Positions 59,825 through 64,000 of a stretch of 64,000 nucleotides of DNA are shown in pieces. The notes below the pieces were generated by a model. That model worked only from the letters and a program-made list of their open reading frames with translations. It was not told the origin of the DNA and ran no database searches. The translations under genes were made by a program, and so were the position numbers. The stretch covers positions 673,591 to 737,590 of the forward strand of contig NZ_LIYH01000002.1 of assembly GCF_001905885.1 (NCBI RefSeq), given 5' to 3'. How positions within the stretch are numbered: position 1 is the first letter of the stretch; the number at the start of each line of letters is the position of its first letter. This DNA comes from Streptomyces sp. CB03234. Lineage in GTDB: Bacteria > Actinomycetota > Actinomycetes > Streptomycetales > Streptomycetaceae.

Positions 59825-60241
59825 TCAGCCGGCGGTCAGTGTCGCCTCGCGCCGTGCCTCGCGCAGCCGCACCGGCGCCCAGCAGCGGATGATGTCGCGT
59901 ACGGAGACGATGCCGACCGGCCCGTCGCCGTCCAGCACGATCAGGTGCCGGAAACCGCCATGAGCCATGGCCTGTGCGGCTTCCTCCAGGGTCCAGCCCG
60001 GCGCCGCGAAGACGACGTCGGTGGTGGTGTGCGCGCCCGCCGTCTCTATGTCGGGGTTCTGGCCGGATCCCACGGAGACGAGGATGTCCCGCTCGGTGAG
60101 GATGCCGAGGCCGCTGGTGTCGTGGTCCAGGACGACCGCCGCGCCGACGCGGCGCGCCGCCATCAGAGCGGCCGCCTGGCGCAGGGTGTGTGCGGGGCCG
60201 ATGGTGAGGACCACCGTGCTCATGGCGTCACGGACGAGCAT
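59825..60241 (-). CDS. CBS-domain pair protein
   Basis: This 138-aa protein consists of two CBS motifs. The first is VRDAMSTVVLTIGPAHTLRQAAALM with GLGILTERDILVSV; the second is AAPGWTLEEAAQAMAHGGFRHLIVLD with VGIVSVRDIIRCW. Paired CBS domains bind adenosyl nucleotides and usually act as energy or redox sensors. The upstream GTG at 60253 abuts the AAGGAG element with no spacing and cannot use it, so ATG 60241 (11 nt away) is preferred. No partner enzyme is fused. The upstream 150 bp contain a TTCACAAG direct repeat but no gene. Confidence 0.87.
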   Translation of the reverse strand: MLVRDAMSTVVLTIGPAHTLRQAAALMAARRVGAAVVLDHDTSGLGILTERDILVSVGSGQNPDIETAGAHTTTDVVFAAPGWTLEEAAQAMAHGGFRHLIVLDGDGPVGIVSVRDIIRCWAPVRLREARREATLTAG

Positions 60242-60406
60242 GGATGGAGCCACCTCCTTGGTGAAATCCCTCGACTTGGTGAACCCTTCAACAAGAAGGA
60301 ATTCACAAGTTCACAAGTGGGGGGATTCTCAGAGTGGCAGCTCGCCCGGGGCTCAACAAGGGGTGTGCACCACCTGGCGCACTCACGCCATGACGGGCGG
60401 TCAGCA

Positions 60407-61207
60407 TCAGTACCGCTGGTTCAGGTACCCCAGCAGCTCCTCGTGCAGCAGCCCGTTCGACGCCGCCGCGTTGCCGCTGTGCGGGCCCGGCTGCCCGTCG
60501 AGGCCGGTGAACGTACCGCCCGCCTCCTGCACCACGATCGCCGTCGCCGCCATGTCCCACAGCGACAGCTCGGGCTCCGCGCAGATGTCCACCGAGCCCT
60601 CCGCGACCATCATGTACGGCCAGAAGTCGCCGTAGCCGCGCGTCCGCCAGCACGCGCGCGTGAGGTCGAGGAAGCCGTCCAGCCGCCCCTGCTCCTCCCA
60701 GCCGCTCAGCGAGGAGTACGCGAACGAGGCGTCCGACAGCTCCGCCACCTTCGACACGTGGACGCGCGTCGCCGAAGTCAGGCTGCGCCCCGTGTACGCG
60801 CCCAGCCCCTTCGCCGCCCACCAGCGGCGGCCCAGCGCCGGCGCCGACACCACGCCCACGACCGGCTGGAAGCCGCCGGGCCCCGCCTCCATCAGCGCGA
60901 TCAGCGTCGCCCACACGGGCACCCCGCGGACGTAGTTCTTGGTGCCGTCGATCGGGTCGATCACCCAGCGGCGCGGGCCGGTGCCCTCGACGCCGTACTC
61001 CTCGCCCAGGATCGCGTCGCGCGGGCGCGCCCGCTGCAGATGGCCGCGGATCAGCTCCTCGGCCGCCTTGTCCGCCTCGCTCACCGGGGTCATGTCCGGC
61101 TTGGTCTCGACCTTCAGGTCCAGGGCCCGGAACCGGTCCATGGTGGCGGCGTCGGCGGCATCCGCGAGGACGTGGGCAAGACGCAGATCATCGTGGTAAT
61201 CGGCCAT
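60407..61207 (-). CDS. hisN: Histidinol-phosphatase HisN (inositol-monophosphatase fold)
   Basis: This 266-aa IMPase-superfamily enzyme has GEEYGVEG (metal Glu), [19 protein letters not shown] (metal Asp pair and phosphate loop) and [18 protein letters not shown] (third metal Asp). Substrate-loop features and length fit actinobacterial HisN, which dephosphorylates L-histidinol phosphate in histidine biosynthesis. An inositol phosphatase role cannot be excluded from sequence alone. ATG 61207 starts [14 protein letters not shown]. It faces divergently from the TetR gene and near the aroA-rsgA pair. Confidence 0.88.
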   Translation of the reverse strand: MADYHDDLRLAHVLADAADAATMDRFRALDLKVETKPDMTPVSEADKAAEELIRGHLQRARPRDAILGEEYGVEGTGPRRWVIDPIDGTKNYVRGVPVWATLIALMEAGPGGFQPVVGVVSAPALGRRWWAAKGLGAYTGRSLTSATRVHVSKVAELSDASFAYSSLSGWEEQGRLDGFLDLTRACWRTRGYGDFWPYMMVAEGSVDICAEPELSLWDMAATAIVVQEAGGTFTGLDGQPGPHSGNAAASNGLLHEELLGYLNQRY

Positions 61208-61316
61208 GGGCCGACTCTATCCCGGGGGACGAGCTCGTTCAGCAGGGCCTATTGACAGTGCGTGGACGCCCGTCAACTCTGAGCGCAGAGCCGAGGCGAC
61301 GGCCTGGGAGGCGACG

Positions 61317-62006
61317 ATGCCCACCGCGCGAGAAGCACTGCTGAACGCCGCCATGACGGCGCTCGGGGGACTGCCCTGGTCGGCGGTCCGGATGGTCGAC
61401 GTGGCGTCCGCGGCCGGGGTCTCCCGGCAGACCCTCTACAACGAGTTCGGCAGCAAGGACGGCCTCGCCCGCGCCCTGGTGCGGCGCGAGGCCGACGCCT
61501 ATCTGTACGGGGTCGAACGCGCCCTCCAGGAGAGGCACGACGACAGGCCCGAGGACGGACCCCAGGACAGGCCCGACGACAGGTCCCAGGACAGGCCCGC
61601 GGACAGGCCCGGCGACGGCGACGGCGCCATCGACCGGCTCGTCTCGGTCGCCGAGTGGACCGTCGGCGAGGCGGCCGAGCGGCCGCTGCTGCGCGCCCTG
61701 CTCACCGGCTGCTGGGGCGACCGGCTGCCCGCGCCGCGCCCCGCCCCCGCCCGCTCCCGGGCGCCGGCCGGCACGCCCGCGCAGCGCCGCGCCGACGCCG
61801 GGGCGCCGGCCCCCGGCGAGCTCGTGGCCGCCGTACGGGAACGGTCGCGGGCCGCGCTGGGGCACGGTGAGGCCGAAGGGGCGTGCGAACTGGCGGTGCG
61901 GCTGGCCCTCTCGTACGTGATCGCACCGGGTACGCAGGACCTCGGCGCCCTGGTGCGTCACGCACTGGGCGTCAGTGCGACGAGCCCGACAGCTGAAGCC
62001 CGATGA
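61317..62006 (+). CDS. TetR-family transcriptional regulator with Asp/Arg/Pro repeat insert
   Basis: This 229-aa regulator has an N-terminal HTH (MVDVASAAGVSRQTLYNEFGSK, about residues 22-43). Between the DNA-binding and ligand domains it carries a charged repeat (residues about 76-103: DDRPEDGPQDRPDDRSQDRP). Later, TVGEAAERPLLRALLTGCWG belongs to the ligand domain, followed by a Pro/Ala-rich stretch. ATG 61317 has GGGAGG six bases upstream. Its 3' end overlaps the convergent SMR transporter gene by 35 bp, and the pair probably forms a drug-efflux module, with antisense interference possible. Confidence 0.87.
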   Translation: MPTAREALLNAAMTALGGLPWSAVRMVDVASAAGVSRQTLYNEFGSKDGLARALVRREADAYLYGVERALQERHDDRPEDGPQDRPDDRSQDRPADRPGDGDGAIDRLVSVAEWTVGEAAERPLLRALLTGCWGDRLPAPRPAPARSRAPAGTPAQRRADAGAPAPGELVAAVRERSRAALGHGEAEGACELAVRLALSYVIAPGTQDLGALVRHALGVSATSPTAEAR

Positions 62007-62295
62007 CTCCGACGATCACCAGCGTGATCGAGATGATCTTCAGGACCGACACCAGATCCCCGAGGAAGATCATCCCGTAGATCGCCGTGCCCGCCGCCCC
62101 GATGCCGGTCCACACCGCGTACGCCGGGCCGACGTCCAGCTTCCGCAGCGCCAGCGTCAGCAGTCCGAAGCTGCCGAGGGCGAAGCAGGCGAACGCGACC
62201 GTCGGCCACAGCCGGGTGAAGCCGTGCGACAGCTTCAGGCAGACCGCGAAACCCGTCTCCAGGAACCCGGCGACAATCACCAGCAGCCACGCCAT
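61972..62295 (-). CDS. SMR-family multidrug efflux transporter
   Basis: This 107-aa protein has four membrane helices. The conserved Glu is in the first (VIVAGFLETGFAVCLKLS, Glu13), with the SMR signature AYAVWTGIGAAGTAIYGMI around residues 58-76. It functions as a dual-topology dimer exporting cationic compounds; guanidinium export (Gdx/SugE-like) is an alternative because of the VIVAGFLE start. ATG 62295 has GGGAGG 8 nt upstream. It overlaps the TetR gene tail to tail. Confidence 0.9.
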   Translation of the reverse strand: MAWLLVIVAGFLETGFAVCLKLSHGFTRLWPTVAFACFALGSFGLLTLALRKLDVGPAYAVWTGIGAAGTAIYGMIFLGDLVSVLKIISITLVIVGVIGLQLSGSSH

Positions 62296-62410
62296 CGTCA
62301 GTGCCTCCCGCGTCGGTGACCTCGGTGATGTCGGTGACTGCTTCCTGCCACTGTGTCACTTGGTGCGATTATGCACTTACCAGGCGGAGGTACCCGCAAA
62401 CGTGCGCGAC

Positions 62411-63424
62411 TCAGTCACCTTCGCGTCGCTCCCGCGTGGCGAGAAGCCGCCGCAGCGAATACAGCCGGGCCGGATCCGCGTGACCCTCCGCGACCCAGGT
62501 GTCCAGCGCGCAGTCCGGCTCGTCGTGGCTGCACGCGCGCGGGCAGTTCTCCGTCCCCGGTACGAGGTCCGGGAAGGCGTTGATGACGCGGGACGGATCG
62601 ACGTGGTGCAGCCCGAAGGACCGTACGCCCGGGGTGTCGATCACCCACCCGTCCGCGCGGTCGAGCGGCAGCGCCAGCGCCGAGGTGGTGGTGTGCCGGC
62701 CGCGGCCCGTCACCGCGTTGACGTCACCCGTCAGCCGCCGGCGGTCCTCCGGTACGAGGGCGTTCACCAACGTCGTCTTGCCGACGCCCGAGTGGCCGAC
62801 GAACGCGGTGGTGCGGCCCGCCAGGTACTCGCGGACCCGGTCGGCGGCGGTGTGCCCGTCGTACAGCTCGTCCTGGCTGGTCACGACGTACGGGATGTCC
62901 AGCGCGCCGTACAGCTCCAGCAGCTTCTCGGCCGGGGCGAGGTCGGACTTGGTGAGCACCAGCAGGGGCTCCAGGCCGCCGGCGTACGCCGCGACCAGGC
63001 ACCGGTCGATCAGCCGGGGGCGGGGCTCGGGGTCGGCGAGGGCGGTGACGATGGCCAGCTGGTCGGCGTTGGCGACGACCACCCGCTCGTACGGATCGTC
63101 GTCGTCGGCCGTGCGGCGCAGCACCGAGGCGCGGGGTTCGATCCGGACGATCCGCGCGAGGGTGTCCTTCTTGCCGGACAGGTCGCCGACCAGGGAGACC
63201 CGGTCGCCGACGACGGCCGCCTTGCGGCCCAGCTCACGGGCCTTCATCGCCATGACGACCCGGTCGTCGACGAGGCAGGTCAGCCGGCCGCGGTCCACGG
63301 TGAGGACCATGCCCTCGGCGGCGTCCTCGTGCTTGGGCCGGATATTGGTACGGGGGCGGTTGCCCTTGGGGTTGGGACGGGAACGGATGTCGTCCTCGTC
63401 CGGGTTCTTGCCGTAGCGGCGCAT
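62411..63424 (-). CDS. rsgA: Ribosome small-subunit-dependent GTPase RsgA
   Basis: This 337-aa circularly permuted GTPase has G4 LVLTKSDLAP (about 178-187) before G1 GHSGVGKTTLVNAL (about 220-233) and G3 DTPGVRSFG, the hallmark order of RsgA/YjeQ. An OB-fold precedes it, and a C-terminal zinc knuckle ENCPRACSHDEPDCAL follows. The N-terminus is Arg/Pro-rich (RSRPNPKGNRPRTN). It assists late 30S subunit maturation. ATG 63424 lies 4 bp past the aroA stop, so both are one operon. Confidence 0.93.
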   Translation of the reverse strand: MRRYGKNPDEDDIRSRPNPKGNRPRTNIRPKHEDAAEGMVLTVDRGRLTCLVDDRVVMAMKARELGRKAAVVGDRVSLVGDLSGKKDTLARIVRIEPRASVLRRTADDDDPYERVVVANADQLAIVTALADPEPRPRLIDRCLVAAYAGGLEPLLVLTKSDLAPAEKLLELYGALDIPYVVTSQDELYDGHTAADRVREYLAGRTTAFVGHSGVGKTTLVNALVPEDRRRLTGDVNAVTGRGRHTTTSALALPLDRADGWVIDTPGVRSFGLHHVDPSRVINAFPDLVPGTENCPRACSHDEPDCALDTWVAEGHADPARLYSLRRLLATRERREGD

Positions 63425-63428
63425 GTCG

Positions 63429-64000
63429 TCAGGCCTCGAGCATTCCGGTCCACATCTGCGGGAAGTCCGGCAGGGTCTTCGCGGTCGTCCCCACGTTCTC
63501 GATCACCACGCCCTCGACGGCGAGGCCGATGACCGACCCGGCCGTCGCCATCCGGTGGTCGTCGTACGTATGGAACACGCCGCCGTGCAGCGGGCGCGGG
63601 CGGATGTGCAGACCGTCCGCCGTCTCGGTGACGTCGCCGCCCAGCTCGTTGATCTCCTTGGTGAGCGCGGCCAGCCGGTCCGTCTCGTGCAGCCGCAGAT
63701 GGGCCACGCCGCGCAGGGTGGAGGGCGAGTCGGCGAGGGCCGCGACCGCCGCGATGCCGGGCGTCAGCTCGCCGACCTCGCTCAGGTCGACGTCGATGCC
63801 GTGGATGGTGCCCGTTCCGGTGAAGGTCAGGCCCTCCTCGGTGAGCTCGCAGGAGCCACCCATCTCGGTGAAGATCTCCCGCAGCGCGTCACCGGGCTGG
63901 GTGGTGCGCTCCGGCCAGTCGGGGATGGTGACCCGCCCGCCGGTGACCAGCGCGGCCGCCAGGAACGGCTGCGCGTTGGACAGGTCCGGCTCGACGGTCA
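63429..64000 (-). CDS. aroA: 3-phosphoshikimate 1-carboxyvinyltransferase AroA, C-terminal part
   Basis: The last 190 codons of EPSP synthase are present, and the N-terminus lies beyond the right edge. Visible motifs are [11 protein letters not shown] near the edge, [35 protein letters not shown] (catalytic Glu/Arg region) and [17 protein letters not shown] (Asp, His, Arg of the PEP site). AroA joins PEP to shikimate-3-phosphate in the aromatic amino-acid pathway. It is followed by rsgA at 4 bp on the same strand. Confidence 0.93.
   Translation of the reverse strand, partial: TVEPDLSNAQPFLAAALVTGGRVTIPDWPERTTQPGDALREIFTEMGGSCELTEEGLTFTGTGTIHGIDVDLSEVGELTPGIAAVAALADSPSTLRGVAHLRLHETDRLAALTKEINELGGDVTETADGLHIRPRPLHGGVFHTYDDHRMATAGSVIGLAVEGVVIENVGTTAKTLPDFPQMWTGMLEA

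Noticed and set aside
60242..60253. GTG 60253 as start of the CBS-domain protein
   Set aside because: It directly abuts AAGGAG with zero spacing; ATG 60241 is at workable distance.

Overview
The window is high-GC DNA (over 70 % G+C by eye) with very strong G/C bias at third codon positions and frequent GTG/TTG starts. Together with wblC, mycoredoxin, AdnAB, DUF3107, DUF3152 and PPA1309-type genes this points to a Streptomyces or close relative. It is chromosomal core sequence: no integrase, transposase, phage, CRISPR or secondary-metabolite genes are seen.

Layout. 1-11.4 kb: end of a PHP phosphoesterase, MarC membrane protein, a 50-aa conserved protein, NYN nuclease-like protein, alpha/beta hydrolase, DEAD-box RNA helicase with a long basic repeat tail, ferritin-fold (MiaE-like) protein, small membrane protein, DUF3107, TetR regulator, acidic small protein, second hydrolase and DUF3152 putative metalloprotease. 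11.6-16.6 kb: a compact exopolysaccharide-like cluster (PelF-type glycosyltransferase, multi-pass membrane protein, 17-aa coupled leader, sugar-nucleotide epimerase, spherulin-4/GH135-like protein). 16.7-24.6 kb: moeZ, two tandem lipoprotein S33 peptidases, a flippase-like membrane protein with a degenerate kinase domain, and an alkyltransferase-like protein. 24.7-37.7 kb: a DNA-repair/redox block with adnA, adnB, M20 dipeptidase, nudC, mrx1 and uvrD2. 37.7-40.8 kb: the wblC (whiB7) regulator behind a leader with an upstream ORF and attenuator, two small genes, and an ABC1/AarF kinase. 40.9-46.1 kb: E1-like protein, YgjP-type peptidase, and three AIM24-domain genes, the first fused to TerD. 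46.1-55.2 kb: Nudix, DUF2342, atypical SDR, moaE, PDZ-Lon protease, PPA1309 and UPF0182. 55.3-60.2 kb: two identical initiator tRNA genes flanking a Sel1-repeat gene, a divergent PerR-like regulator/catalase pair, and a CBS protein. 60.4-64 kb: hisN, TetR and SMR transporter (convergent), rsgA and the 3' part of aroA.

Much of the gene order (DEAD helicase, ferritin-like, DUF3107, TetR, DUF3152, moeZ, ATL, adnA, adnB, nudC, mrx1, uvrD2, whiB7, ABC1, DUF2342, PDZ-Lon, UPF0182) matches, from memory, the Mycobacterium tuberculosis Rv3211-Rv3193c neighbourhood. The block is therefore an old actinobacterial core of RNA, DNA and thiol/antibiotic-stress functions. The exopolysaccharide-like cluster sits between DUF3152 and moeZ, where mycobacteria have nothing equivalent. 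It is the most system-like and least explained part of the window.
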